This document shows, piece by piece, positions 1 through 8,131 of a stretch of DNA of 53,751 bases. The stretch's first letter is position 1. Every line of letters begins with the position of its first letter. This DNA comes from Cohnella lupini. GTDB taxonomy: Bacteria > Bacillota > Bacilli > Paenibacillales > Paenibacillaceae. The notes beneath the pieces are model-generated. The model searched no databases. It was not told the DNA's origin and worked only from the letters and a program-made list of their open reading frames with translations. The translations under genes and the position numbers were made by a program. The DNA lies in the NCBI RefSeq assembly GCF_003386205.1, contig NZ_QRDY01000026.1, forward strand, positions 1 to 53,751. The letters run 5' to 3'.

Positions 1-90
1 AAGAACACCAGGTTGATAGGCTCGGGGTGGAAGCGCGGTAACGTGTGCAGCTGACGAGTACTAATCGGTCGAGGGCTTATCCTAACGAAT
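1..90 (+). rRNA. 23S ribosomal RNA, 3' end (partial)
   Basis: The first ~90 bases match the conserved 3' end of bacterial 23S rRNA, with the characteristic run GACGAGTACTAATCGGTCGA (51-70) just before the terminus. The 5' part lies outside the window. The exact 3' end cannot be fixed by eye and is placed at about 86-90. No 5S rRNA is recognisable in the following 330 bases, so 5S is either elsewhere in the operon or absent from it. Confidence 0.93.
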
Positions 91-184
91 GGACACAGTA
101 AGGCAAATGATCCTCAGCATCTCTTCACCTTTGCTTGCTTCGCATCCAGTTTTCAAGGCATGAGCCTATTTACGCGCAAATTCG

Positions 185-213
185 AGCTCCCTATATTAAG
201 GGTGCTTTTTTTG
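185..213 (+). terminator. rRNA operon terminator
   Basis: The sequence at 185-192 (AGCTCCCT) pairs with 199-206 (AGGGTGCT) with one mismatch, and a run of seven or more T follows. This is the pattern of an intrinsic terminator and would end the rRNA transcript. From here to 430 I see no gene, only a possible -10 hexamer TATAAT at 357-362 with a poor -35, which may serve the downstream lipoprotein gene. Confidence 0.6.
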
Positions 214-447
214 TTTGTTTAACAATCCAGAGAGCAAACAGTCCCAATAACGGTACCGCAATTCGCTAAATAGTGGAAACATGCGCTTTTGGTCGGTAGT
301 CTAATGAGCTTTTCGTTATTTTCCAAGTTAAAGATTCCAAATAAATCCCGCGAAGCTATAATCCACCTTTACTCCCATAAACTCTAACGCTGCACAAATG
401 CTTCCGATGTTAACAATAACGTTACTCTGTATTTGGAGGCGTTTCTT

Positions 448-1674
448 ATGGTAATGTATCGAAGCATGGGAATAATCGGAACGGCAGCTTTGTTATTCTC
501 GACCATGTGTTCGTTGGTTGGATGCGGAATCGACTCCCGAGCGGAGCTCAAGAAGAGCCAGGATCAATTGACCCGGAAATACGCACAGCAGGATGCGGAC
601 AAGCGAACAATGATTCTGCAGTCTCAGGAGAAGAAAAATAACGAAGATGTTATTCCGGTTTCCTTGATGCCCGTGAAGAAGCCTGTTCGCGCAATCTACG
701 TATCTGCGCACGTGGCTAACAGCGGAAGGATGAAAGAGCTGATCAATCTCTTGAACGAGACGGAGCTTAACGCTGTGGTGCTGGACATTAATAGCGGGGT
801 AGCATTGTCCTCCCCTAGCCGCACTGGAAATAAAAACGACTACTCCAAGCTGACAATATCGAATAAGAAGTCATCCCAACATTTTCAGCAGGTAATCAAA
901 CAGCTTAAGCAGAAGAACATTTACTTGATAGCACGAATCGTGACCTTTAAGAATCCGACGCTCGTAGAAGCGGTGCCGGCTTGGGCGTTAAAACGTAAAA
1001 ACGGAAAGTTATGGAGAGAGCGCAACGGTACGCCATGGATTGATCCGTTCAAACAAGAAGCCTGGGAATATCCTCTAGCTCTTGCAGAACAAGCCGCAAA
1101 AATTGGATTTGACGAGGTACAGTATGATTACGTGCGTTTTCCAGAGAATGCGGCTAAAGTAGATCGGGAAGTCGCTTACGCCAACTCTCAAGGGTGGACG
1201 AAGGAAGAGGCGATCCGAAAATTTCTTCATCGTGCGACTCTGCGCATGCACAAGTATGGCGTAAAGGTGTCCGCGGACGTCTTCGGGATCGTGGGATCCT
1301 CCAACGATGATTTGGGCATCGGGCAGAAGTGGACCTCCATTGCAAGAGAGGTGGATGTCATTTCTCCGATGATCTACCCGTCGCACTACTCCAAAGGAAT
1401 GTGGGGAATCCGGAATCCGGATCTGAGCCCGGGAACCATCATAACCCATGCTATTCAGGATACGATTAAGCAAAATAAGAAGCTGAACGAGAAGGGATTC
1501 GCCACGGCGAAGGTCCGCCCATGGTTGCAAGGCTTTACCGCCGGATGGATTCACCCTCATCAGAAATACGGGGCGCAACAAATTCGCGAACAAATCGTAG
1601 CGGCGAGAAATGCGGGAATTACCTCCTACATGATCTGGAATTCGTCCAACCGCTACCCCAAATTCACAACCTAA
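448..1674 (+). CDS. DUF4015 putative glycoside hydrolase lipoprotein
   Basis: This 408-residue protein begins at ATG 448, eight bases after GGAGG (435-439). An in-frame TTG further upstream falls inside this ribosome-binding site and is unlikely. The N-terminus is a lipoprotein signal with lipobox LVGC (Cys about 26), so the mature protein is expected to be tethered outside the membrane. Residues ~75-400 fit the DUF4015 putative glycosyl hydrolase family, a TIM-barrel fold: the start RAIYVSAHVA, then VLDINSG, FDEVQYDYVRFPE, VSADVFG and SPMIYPSHY are the usual landmarks. The substrate is unknown; a role on cell-wall or exopolysaccharide glycans is inference. It stands alone between the rRNA terminator and the guaB promoter. 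Confidence 0.85.
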   Translation: MVMYRSMGIIGTAALLFSTMCSLVGCGIDSRAELKKSQDQLTRKYAQQDADKRTMILQSQEKKNNEDVIPVSLMPVKKPVRAIYVSAHVANSGRMKELINLLNETELNAVVLDINSGVALSSPSRTGNKNDYSKLTISNKKSSQHFQQVIKQLKQKNIYLIARIVTFKNPTLVEAVPAWALKRKNGKLWRERNGTPWIDPFKQEAWEYPLALAEQAAKIGFDEVQYDYVRFPENAAKVDREVAYANSQGWTKEEAIRKFLHRATLRMHKYGVKVSADVFGIVGSSNDDLGIGQKWTSIAREVDVISPMIYPSHYSKGMWGIRNPDLSPGTIITHAIQDTIKQNKKLNEKGFATAKVRPWLQGFTAGWIHPHQKYGAQQIREQIVAARNAGITSYMIWNSSNRYPKFTT

Positions 1675-1735
1675 AATGGGTACATTTGGCTAAGAAACGC
1701 TTATATGATGCGGCTTCCCGAACTTTCGATTGTGC

Positions 1736-1764
1736 TTGACAGCCCATGATGCCTCTGCTAAGAT
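1736..1764 (+). promoter_or_regulatory. Sigma-A promoter of guaB
   Basis: A consensus -35 TTGACA (1736-1741) is separated by exactly 17 bases from TAAGAT (1759-1764), 60 bases upstream of the guaB start. No purine riboswitch fold is evident in the short leader. Confidence 0.75.
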
Positions 1765-1824
1765 TGACGATAATCAATCGGAGACATTAACCGGATAAGC
1801 ATCCGGCAAAGGGGGTATTTAGCA

Positions 1825-3282
1825 GTGTGGCAAACGAAATTCGCCAAAGAAGGACTTACATTTGATGACGTACTACTCGTTCCCCGTAAATCTTCAATTC
1901 TTCCTCGGGATGTAGACGTCTCAACCGTACTTAGTCCTTCGGTGAAGCTCAACATACCGGTGATCAGCGCGGGGATGGATACGGTCACGGAGGCGGCTTT
2001 GGCGATCGCGATCGCCCGCGAGGGCGGAATCGGTATCATTCACAAGAACATGTCCGTTGCCCAGCAAGCAGAAGAGGTGGATCGCGTTAAGCGGTCGGAG
2101 AGCGGAGTCATTACCAATCCTTTTTCCTTAACGCCAGAACATCACGTATACGACGCGGAAGAACTGATGGGTAAATACCGGATTTCCGGCGTTCCTATCG
2201 TGAATGAAGACGGAAAATTAGTGGGAATTCTTACTAACCGCGATCTTCGTTTCGTACATGACTTTTCCATTAAAATCAAAGATGTCATGACGCACGAGAA
2301 CCTAGTTACCGCGCCCGTCGGAACGACGCTTCAGCAAGCGGAAGGTATTCTGCAACGTCATAAAATCGAAAAATTACCGCTCGTGGACGAGACGAACACG
2401 CTTAAAGGTCTCATCACGATTAAAGATATCGAGAAAGCGATCCAATTCCCCAACGCGGCTAAAGACAGCCATGGTCGTCTGCTTGTCGGCGCCGCGGTTG
2501 GCGTGTCGAAGGATACTGTCGAACGTACGGAAGCATTGGTACAAGCAAGCATTGACGTTCTAGTCGTAGACTCGGCGCACGGCCATCATATCGATATCGT
2601 ATCCATGGTACGCAAGCTGCGGGAGAAATACCCGGATTTGACCATTATCGCCGGTAACGTAGCAACGGGAGAAGCGACTCGCGATCTTATCGAAGCAGGC
2701 GCATCCGTCGTTAAGGTAGGAATCGGACCGGGCTCCATTTGTACGACGAGAATCGTGGCCGGTATCGGCGTACCGCAGATAACGGCTATTTACGATTGCG
2801 CGTCGGTTGCGCGCGAATACAATATTCCAGTCATCGCCGATGGCGGAATCAAGTACTCGGGCGATATCACGAAGGCTATCGCGGCCGGTGCGAGCTGCGT
2901 CATGTTGGGCAGTCTGTTCGCGGGAACGGAAGAAAGCCCGGGCGAATCCGAGATTTACCAAGGCCGTCGGTACAAGTCATATCGCGGCATGGGTTCCATC
3001 GGAGCCATGAAAGAAGGCAGTAAGGACCGTTACTTCCAGGAGAACGAGAGCAAGCTTGTTCCGGAAGGAATCGAAGGCCGTGTTGCTTACAAAGGTCCGT
3101 TGAAGGACACGATTCATCAATTGCTCGGCGGTTTGCGTTCGGGTATGGGATATTGCGGAACGTCGTCCATTGAAGAATTAAAGAACGATACGCAATTCGT
3201 ACGGATCACGGGTGCGGGGCTGCGTGAGAGCCATCCGCATGACGTGCAAATTACAAAGGAAGCACCCAATTACTCTTTGTAA
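1825..3282 (+). CDS. guaB: Inosine-5'-monophosphate dehydrogenase
   Basis: IMP dehydrogenase oxidises IMP to XMP with NAD+, the committed step of GMP synthesis. The 485-residue length is typical. The N-terminal FAKEGLTFDDVLLVP, a CBS-domain pair at roughly residues 95-205, the active-site loop GPGSICTTR with catalytic Cys306, and the flap segment YRGMGSIGAM are all visible. The start is GTG at 1825, ten bases after a GGGGG stretch. The gene has its own promoter and is followed by a strong terminator, so it appears monocistronic. Its place next to dacA and pdxST matches the Bacillus origin region. Confidence 0.98.
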   Translation: MWQTKFAKEGLTFDDVLLVPRKSSILPRDVDVSTVLSPSVKLNIPVISAGMDTVTEAALAIAIAREGGIGIIHKNMSVAQQAEEVDRVKRSESGVITNPFSLTPEHHVYDAEELMGKYRISGVPIVNEDGKLVGILTNRDLRFVHDFSIKIKDVMTHENLVTAPVGTTLQQAEGILQRHKIEKLPLVDETNTLKGLITIKDIEKAIQFPNAAKDSHGRLLVGAAVGVSKDTVERTEALVQASIDVLVVDSAHGHHIDIVSMVRKLREKYPDLTIIAGNVATGEATRDLIEAGASVVKVGIGPGSICTTRIVAGIGVPQITAIYDCASVAREYNIPVIADGGIKYSGDITKAIAAGASCVMLGSLFAGTEESPGESEIYQGRRYKSYRGMGSIGAMKEGSKDRYFQENESKLVPEGIEGRVAYKGPLKDTIHQLLGGLRSGMGYCGTSSIEELKNDTQFVRITGAGLRESHPHDVQITKEAPNYSL

Positions 3283-3310
3283 ACCTGCAGGGTTTAATGC
3301 GAATAGAAGA

Positions 3311-3346
3311 GCCGAGGGTCAGGGACATCTGACCTTCGGCTTTTTC
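3311..3346 (+). terminator. guaB intrinsic terminator
   Basis: A 12-bp stem GCCGAGGGTCAG (3311-3322) pairs with CTGACCTTCGGC (3329-3340) with one G-U pair, closes a 6-base loop and is followed by TTTTT. Confidence 0.88.
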
Positions 3347-3364
3347 CTTTTCGGAGTCGTATGG

Positions 3365-3370
3365 TACAAT
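3365..3370 (+). promoter_or_regulatory. Probable -10 of the dacA promoter
   Basis: TACAAT lies 38 bases upstream of the dacA start. The -35 at the expected spacing (TTTTCC, 3342-3347) is poor and overlaps the guaB terminator tail, so this promoter call is tentative. Confidence 0.4.
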
Positions 3371-3407
3371 AGGTCGAAGCTATTTTATCGAAAAAGGAGA
3401 GAATACG

Positions 3408-4748
3408 TTGAATCGCCATCATCTACTGACATTGCCAAAAGCTATCATCTCGAAGCGGTTCGTCGCCGTTGTCGTTCTCATTAGCCTCATATTTCTATTC
3501 GGAGTATCCTCTATGGCATCGGCAGCCGATGAGATTGCCGGAGCACCGCAACTGGATGCCGAATCTGCTATTTTAATGGACGCCGAAAGCGGCCAAGTTC
3601 TGTATCAACTCAATGGGGACGATCCTAAACCTCCGGCAAGCATGTCGAAAATGATGACGGAATACTTAGTATCCAAAGCCGTTAAACAAGGTACTCTCTC
3701 ATGGGATGAAACGGTGTCCGTAACCGAGAACGCCGCTAGCCAAATAGGCAGCCGCATATTCCTTGCAGAGGGCGATAAACATACGATTAAGGAACTTTAT
3801 ATCGCGATGGCAGTAGGTTCGGCTAACGATGCCACGGCGCAATTGGCCGATACCGTTGGCGGATCCGAAGAAAATTTCGTCAAGATGATGAATGATACCG
3901 CCGTCGAGCTCGGTATGTCTACATCGCATTTCGTCAATTCGACCGGACTTGACCGGGCAGATATGCCGGAGAAGTACAGACCGGGCGAGTCGGCGGGCGA
4001 GACGGTCATGTCAGCCAAGGATTCCGCAATCCTGGCCTATCATATCTTGAAGGAAGAGCCGGAATTTCTGGATACCGCAAAGATCCAGTCCTATAAATTC
4101 CGTCCGAGAGACAAGGAACCGATCACGAACTGGAACTGGATGCTGGAAAGCAATAAAGATGTTCCCAACTTCAGGAAGTTCGCTTACCCTGGCGTAGACG
4201 GGTTGAAAACGGGACATACCTCCAAAGCGGGCAACTGCTTCACGGGAACGGCGATACGGAATGGCACGCGTCTGATAGCGGTCGTTATGGGAGTTCCGGG
4301 AGACACGAACGACGGCAAACGTTTCTTGGAAACAGCCAAGCTGTTCGATTACGGCTTCAACAACTTCGAGAAGAAAACGATTCTGGAAGCGAAAGCCTCC
4401 GTACCCGAATACGAAACGCTGAAAGTTAAAAAAGGTAAATCCACGAAGGTGCCCGTCGTAACGGCTACGGATATTACGGTACTGATTCCTAAAGGCCAAA
4501 CCGTGACTCCGACCGTGGAAGAAGTGAAGAGTGCTCAGGATCCGTTAGTCGCTCCGATCAAGCTTGGCGATAAAGTGGGAACCGCCACTTACAAATATAA
4601 AGATCCCTCGACTCAACAAGACAAGACGATCACTATTGATCTGATTGCCTCGGACGACGTTAGCAAAGCAAGCTGGTGGAGATTGATGTTCCGCGCGATA
4701 GGCAATTTCTTCTCCGGATTGTTCCAAGGGATCGTAGATCTTTTCTAA
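3408..4748 (+). CDS. dacA: D-alanyl-D-alanine carboxypeptidase (PBP5 type)
   Basis: This secreted, membrane-anchored penicillin-binding protein trims the terminal D-Ala from peptidoglycan pentapeptides. All three catalytic motifs are present: SxxK at S78-K81 (SMSK), SxN at S138-N140 (SAN) and KTG at 267-269. A signal sequence occupies residues ~1-40 and ends near ASA-AD. The C-terminal part after ~residue 310 is the beta-rich PBP5 C-domain, followed by a short amphipathic stretch ending in FFSGLFQGIVDLF that fits membrane attachment. The start is TTG 3408 after AAAGGAGA. Length (446) and position between guaB and pdxS match Bacillus dacA. Confidence 0.96.
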   Translation: MNRHHLLTLPKAIISKRFVAVVVLISLIFLFGVSSMASAADEIAGAPQLDAESAILMDAESGQVLYQLNGDDPKPPASMSKMMTEYLVSKAVKQGTLSWDETVSVTENAASQIGSRIFLAEGDKHTIKELYIAMAVGSANDATAQLADTVGGSEENFVKMMNDTAVELGMSTSHFVNSTGLDRADMPEKYRPGESAGETVMSAKDSAILAYHILKEEPEFLDTAKIQSYKFRPRDKEPITNWNWMLESNKDVPNFRKFAYPGVDGLKTGHTSKAGNCFTGTAIRNGTRLIAVVMGVPGDTNDGKRFLETAKLFDYGFNNFEKKTILEAKASVPEYETLKVKKGKSTKVPVVTATDITVLIPKGQTVTPTVEEVKSAQDPLVAPIKLGDKVGTATYKYKDPSTQQDKTITIDLIASDDVSKASWWRLMFRAIGNFFSGLFQGIVDLF

Positions 4749-4767
4749 ACGATACAAGCGTTTAATG

Positions 4768-4785
4768 CCGTCCGTAAGGACGGCG
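4768..4785 (+). terminator. Weak hairpin after dacA
   Basis: GCCGTCC (4768-4774) and GGACGGC (4779-4785) form a perfect 7-bp stem with a 4-base loop. The T run that follows is interrupted, so termination is probably partial. Confidence 0.4.
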
Positions 4786-4816
4786 AATCCGTTTTACTTG
4801 ATCCCGACATAACTGG

Positions 4817-4845
4817 TTGCCTATTACACATTCTTGCTGTAAAAT
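4817..4845 (+). promoter_or_regulatory. Sigma-A promoter of pdxST
   Basis: TTGCCT (4817-4822), a 17-base spacer and TAAAAT (4840-4845) lie 34 bases upstream of pdxS. The match to consensus and the spacing are good. Confidence 0.65.
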
Positions 4846-4878
4846 TTATGTTTAGAATCTTCGGGAGGCTTAAAAATA

Positions 4879-5760
4879 ATGGAAACAGGAACATCGAGAG
4901 TTAAACGCGGCATGGCCGAAATGCAAAAAGGCGGCGTCATTATGGACGTCATGAGCGCGGAGCAAGCTAAAATCGCGGAAGCTGCTGGCGCAACGGCAGT
5001 TATGGCGTTGGAGAGAGTACCGTCCGACATTCGCGCGGCAGGCGGCGTAGCGCGTATGGCGAATCCCGAGCTAGTCGAGGACGTCATGAAAGTCGTCAGT
5101 ATTCCGGTTATGGCGAAAGCTCGTATCGGACATTACGTTGAAGCGAGAGTACTGGAATCCCTCGGCGTCGATTACATCGACGAGAGCGAAGTGCTTACGC
5201 CGGCCGACGAAGTTTACCATATCGACAAATCCCTGTTCACGATTCCGTTTGTCTGCGGCGCCAAAGACTTAGGCGAAGCATTGCGCCGGATTCAAGAAGG
5301 GGCTTCCATGCTTCGGACGAAAGGCGAGCCCGGAACTGGCAATATCGTCGAAGCTGTCCGCCATATGCGGATTATTACCGGACAAGTCCGCAGAATTCAA
5401 AACTTGTCGAAGGACGAGCTGTTCCATGAAGCTAAAGTCCTTGGCGTTAACTATGATTTGTTGCTGAATGTTCATACTTCTGGACGTCTACCGGTCGTTA
5501 ACTTCGCTGCCGGCGGAGTGGCAACTCCATCGGATGCCGCGTTGATGATGCATTTGGGCGCAGATGGCGTATTCGTGGGTTCCGGTATTTTCAAATCCGA
5601 CAATCCGGAGAAATTCGCTCGCGCGATCGTCGAAGCGACGACCCACTACGAAGATTACGCATTGATCGCCCGCGTATCCAAGGATCTGGGCGAAGCGATG
5701 AAAGGGATCGACATTAAGCAATTGCATTCCTCCGAACGGATGCAAGATCGCGGACTGTAA
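4879..5760 (+). CDS. pdxS: Pyridoxal 5'-phosphate synthase, synthase subunit
   Basis: PdxS condenses ribose 5-phosphate, glyceraldehyde 3-phosphate and ammonia to make pyridoxal 5'-phosphate; PdxT supplies the ammonia. The 293-residue protein is highly conserved (KRGMAEMQKGGVIMDV near the start, then IPVMAKARIGH). It has the two expected catalytic lysines at K80 and K148, equivalent to K81 and K149 of Bacillus PdxS. The start is ATG 4879 after GGGAGG. A 108-base gap with a strong stem-loop separates it from pdxT. Confidence 0.98.
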   Translation: METGTSRVKRGMAEMQKGGVIMDVMSAEQAKIAEAAGATAVMALERVPSDIRAAGGVARMANPELVEDVMKVVSIPVMAKARIGHYVEARVLESLGVDYIDESEVLTPADEVYHIDKSLFTIPFVCGAKDLGEALRRIQEGASMLRTKGEPGTGNIVEAVRHMRIITGQVRRIQNLSKDELFHEAKVLGVNYDLLLNVHTSGRLPVVNFAAGGVATPSDAALMMHLGADGVFVGSGIFKSDNPEKFARAIVEATTHYEDYALIARVSKDLGEAMKGIDIKQLHSSERMQDRGL

Positions 5761-5773
5761 AATTCATCTAAAC

Positions 5774-5831
5774 GAGGTTACCCTACGAGCGGCTTCCATT
5801 CGGCATAACCTCATGCCGGGCGGAGGCCGCT
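5774..5831 (+). promoter_or_regulatory. Structured pdxS-pdxT intergenic element
   Basis: A long hairpin is formed by AGCGGCTTCC (5788-5797) with GGAGGCCGCT (5822-5831) and an inner CGGCAT (5801-5806) with ATGCCG (5813-5818). It competes with a second possible helix, GAGGTTA (5774-5780) with TAACCTC (5806-5812). No T run follows, so it is not a simple terminator. It could stabilise or process the mRNA or set the PdxS:PdxT ratio; that role is inference. Confidence 0.5.
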
Positions 5832-5868
5832 TGAGATTTATAACTAGCGCGGGGAAGAAGGAAGACGC

Positions 5869-6459
5869 ATGATTATCGGAGTATTGGCGCTGCAAGGGGC
5901 TGTCGCCGAACATATTCGTAGCATCGAGCTAGCGGGAGCTTCGGGTATCGCGGTCAAACGGGTTGAGCAGTTGGCCGAAATTGATGGTCTTATCATCCCG
6001 GGCGGGGAGAGCACGACGATCGGGAAGCTAATGCGTAAGTATGGCTTCGTCGATGCGATTCGGGATTATTCGAAACAAGGAAACCCCATATTCGGAACTT
6101 GCGCGGGATTAATCGTATTGGCGGAGCGATTGGAAGGCTCGGAGGAGCCTCACTTGGGCTTAATGGATATGACCGTGGCGCGTAACGCTTTCGGACGTCA
6201 ACGGGAAAGCTTCGAGACGGACCTGGACGTTAAAGGAATCGATACGCCTCTTAGGGCTGTATTCATTCGTGCGCCGCTGATTAAAGAGGTGGGGGAAGAG
6301 GTAGACGTTCTGTCCATGTACAAGGGAGAGATCGTTACCGCAAAACAGGGGAACCTGCTGGCTTCGTCTTATCACCCGGAGCTTACCGACGACTATAGAT
6401 TGCACGAACTGTTCATTCGTATGGCCCAGGAAAGGGGACAAACCCATGTTGGACGTTAA
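5869..6459 (+). CDS. pdxT: Pyridoxal 5'-phosphate synthase, glutaminase subunit
   Basis: PdxT hydrolyses glutamine and channels ammonia to PdxS. It is a class I (triad) glutamine amidotransferase of 196 residues. The nucleophile is Cys78 in FGTCAGLI, with His169 and Glu171 in SYHPEL. PGGEST at residues ~44-49 forms the oxyanion-hole region. The start is ATG 5869, preceded by GGGGAAGAAGGAAG. Its 3' end overlaps serS by 14 bases, so serS translation is probably coupled to it. Confidence 0.97.
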   Translation: MIIGVLALQGAVAEHIRSIELAGASGIAVKRVEQLAEIDGLIIPGGESTTIGKLMRKYGFVDAIRDYSKQGNPIFGTCAGLIVLAERLEGSEEPHLGLMDMTVARNAFGRQRESFETDLDVKGIDTPLRAVFIRAPLIKEVGEEVDVLSMYKGEIVTAKQGNLLASSYHPELTDDYRLHELFIRMAQERGQTHVGR

Positions 6460-7732
6460 ATTGCTTCGTAACGAATACGATAAGGTTGCGCAGGCTTTAA
6501 ATAACCGCAACGCATCTTTAGATCTCATATCCGCTTTCCCGCAATTGGACGTCAGCCGTCGGGAAAAGTTGACGGAAAGCGAGTCGCTCAAGAATCGCCG
6601 GAACGTCGTGTCGCAGGATGTCGCCAAGCTGAAGAGAAGCGGCGAGAACGCGGATGACTTAATCGCGGAAATGCGCAACGTGAACGATAGAATTAAGCTA
6701 TTGGACGATGAGGTACGCGAGCTTGAGGCGGAAATGGATACACTACTGTTGTCTATTCCTAACGTCCCGCACGATAGCGTGCCGGTAGGGGCATCGGAAG
6801 ACGACAATGTGGAACTGCGTCGCGTGGGGCAACCAACGTCCTTCGAATTCGATTTGAAACCGCACTGGGAGCTCGGGACCGATCTGGGCATCTTGGATTT
6901 CGAAGCGGCCGCTAAAGTAACGGGTTCCCGGTTCGTCTTCTACAAGGGCTTGGGCGCACGTCTGGAACGGGCTTTGATCAATTTCATGATGGACCTGCAC
7001 TCCGATAAGCATGGCTATGAAGAAATCCTTCCGCCGTACATCGTTAATCGGGATAGCTTGGTAGGGACCTCGCAGCTTCCAAAGTTCGAAGAAGACTTGT
7101 TCAAGATCGAAGGCACGGAGTATTTCCTCATTCCGACCGCGGAAGTGCCGGTTACCAATTTCCATCGCGAAGAAATTCTGTCAGCGGACGCGTTGCCTAA
7201 GGCATTCGTTGCGTTCAGCGCGTGTTTCCGCTCCGAAGCCGGAGCCTCGGGACGCGATACGCGCGGATTGATTCGCCAGCATCAATTCAATAAAGTGGAG
7301 CTGGTGCAGTTGGTTGCGCCGGACAAGTCGTACGAGGTATTAGAGCAACTGACCGGACATGCGGAACGGGTATTGCAATTGCTCGAATTACCTTACCGCG
7401 TATTGGCGCTCTGCACGGGGGACATGGGCTTCGGATCGGCGAAAACGTACGACTTAGAAGTGTGGCTGCCAAGCGCGGGAACGTATCGCGAAATCTCTTC
7501 CTGTACGAATTTCGAGGATTTCCAAGCTCGCAGGGCCGGAATTCGGTATCGCCCCGAGAACGGCGCGAAGCCGGAATTCGTGCACACTCTGAATGGTTCG
7601 GGATTGGCTCTAGGGCGTACGGTCGCGGCTATTATGGAAAATTATCAGCAAGCGGACGGTTCCATTAAGGTGCCGGAAGCGTTGAAACCTTATATGGGCG
7701 GTATCGAGTTTATAGTTCCGCGCAGGGGTTGA
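6446..7732 (+). CDS. serS: Seryl-tRNA synthetase
   Basis: This class II aminoacyl-tRNA synthetase charges tRNA-Ser. Residues ~1-110 form the N-terminal antiparallel coiled-coil tRNA-binding arm. Class II motif 2 (FRSEAGASGRDTRGLIRQHQF) and motif 3 (NGSGLALGRTVAAIMENYQ) are intact, and the 428-residue length is standard. ATG 6446 follows AAAGGGGAC and overlaps pdxT by 14 bases. Many Firmicutes serS genes carry a T-box leader; none is possible here because the leader is the pdxT coding region. A tRNA-Ser gene follows 77 bases downstream. Confidence 0.98.
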   Translation: MLDVKLLRNEYDKVAQALNNRNASLDLISAFPQLDVSRREKLTESESLKNRRNVVSQDVAKLKRSGENADDLIAEMRNVNDRIKLLDDEVRELEAEMDTLLLSIPNVPHDSVPVGASEDDNVELRRVGQPTSFEFDLKPHWELGTDLGILDFEAAAKVTGSRFVFYKGLGARLERALINFMMDLHSDKHGYEEILPPYIVNRDSLVGTSQLPKFEEDLFKIEGTEYFLIPTAEVPVTNFHREEILSADALPKAFVAFSACFRSEAGASGRDTRGLIRQHQFNKVELVQLVAPDKSYEVLEQLTGHAERVLQLLELPYRVLALCTGDMGFGSAKTYDLEVWLPSAGTYREISSCTNFEDFQARRAGIRYRPENGAKPEFVHTLNGSGLALGRTVAAIMENYQQADGSIKVPEALKPYMGGIEFIVPRRG

Positions 7733-7758
7733 TGTTACCCTATAGCCTGTGATATGAT
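7729..7758 (+). promoter_or_regulatory. Promoter of tRNA-Ser
   Basis: TTGATG (7729-7734), an 18-base spacer and TATGAT (7753-7758) lie 51 bases before the tRNA. The -35 overlaps the serS stop codon. Confidence 0.55.
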
Positions 7759-7809
7759 ATCTTGGCAGTATCGTTCGAGCCTTTCGCGGGTGAGTCGTCT
7801 GCCAGTCGT

Positions 7810-7898
7810 GGAGAGGTACCGAAGCGGTCATAACGGGGCGGTCTTGAAAACCGTTAGAGTGCAAGCTCACGTGGGTTCGAATCCCACCCTCTCCGCCA
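7810..7898 (+). tRNA. tRNA-Ser (anticodon UGA)
   Basis: An 89-nt class II tRNA with encoded CCA. The acceptor arm GGAGAGG (7810-7816) pairs with CCTCTCC (7888-7894), then discriminator G and CCA. The anticodon loop CTTGAAA gives anticodon TGA, reading UCA. A long variable arm is present, as expected for tRNA-Ser. An intrinsic terminator follows after about 15 bases. Confidence 0.97.
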
Positions 7899-7913
7899 TC
7901 CAACAAAAAAGTC

Positions 7914-7937
7914 AACGACCCTTAGGGGTCGTTTTTT
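7914..7937 (+). terminator. tRNA-Ser terminator
   Basis: AACGACCC (7914-7921) pairs with GGGTCGTT (7926-7933) around a short loop, followed by a T run to 7937. Confidence 0.85.
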
Positions 7938-7948
7938 GTTGGGTGGCA

Positions 7949-8078
7949 GTGGGATTCGAACGGGCCGTTAAGCGAACATGCCAAAGGGCATGTTCGTAGG
8001 CCCCGGCGTGATAGTCGCAATACCATGACCGTGTATACGGTCATGGTGCGACGGAGCGAATCCCACCCTCTCCGCCAT
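7949..8078 (+). repeat. Palindromic repeat ending in tRNA-Ser 3' copy, unit 1
   Basis: The element is bounded by inverted ends GTGGGATTCG (7949-7958) and CGAATCCCAC (8057-8066), which are the T-arm sequence in both orientations. Inside are two hairpins: CGAACATGCC/GGCATGTTCG around 7973-7995, and ACCATGACCGT/ACGGTCATGGT around 8022-8047. The last 22 bases (8057-8078) are identical to the tRNA-Ser 3' end plus the next base (7878-7899). The right half, 7999-8078, recurs at 8132-8211. The unit has no tRNA 5' half, so it is not a tRNA gene. Confidence 0.85.
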
Positions 8079-8090
8079 ATGAGCATATTC

Positions 8091-8123
8091 AACCGATTCC
8101 TGTAAATTAGGAATCGGTTTTTT
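8091..8123 (+). terminator. Intrinsic terminator after repeat unit 1
   Basis: AACCGATTCC (8091-8100) pairs perfectly with GGAATCGGTT (8110-8119), followed by T residues to 8123. Its position after a tRNA-Ser 3' copy mirrors the real tRNA and its terminator. Confidence 0.8.
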
Positions 8124-8131
8124 GCGATTAC

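Noticed and set aside
5761..5868. T-box leader for serS or pdxT
   Set aside because: No T-box consensus (AGGGTGGNACCGCG type) and no antiterminator/terminator pair; the helices are of another kind.
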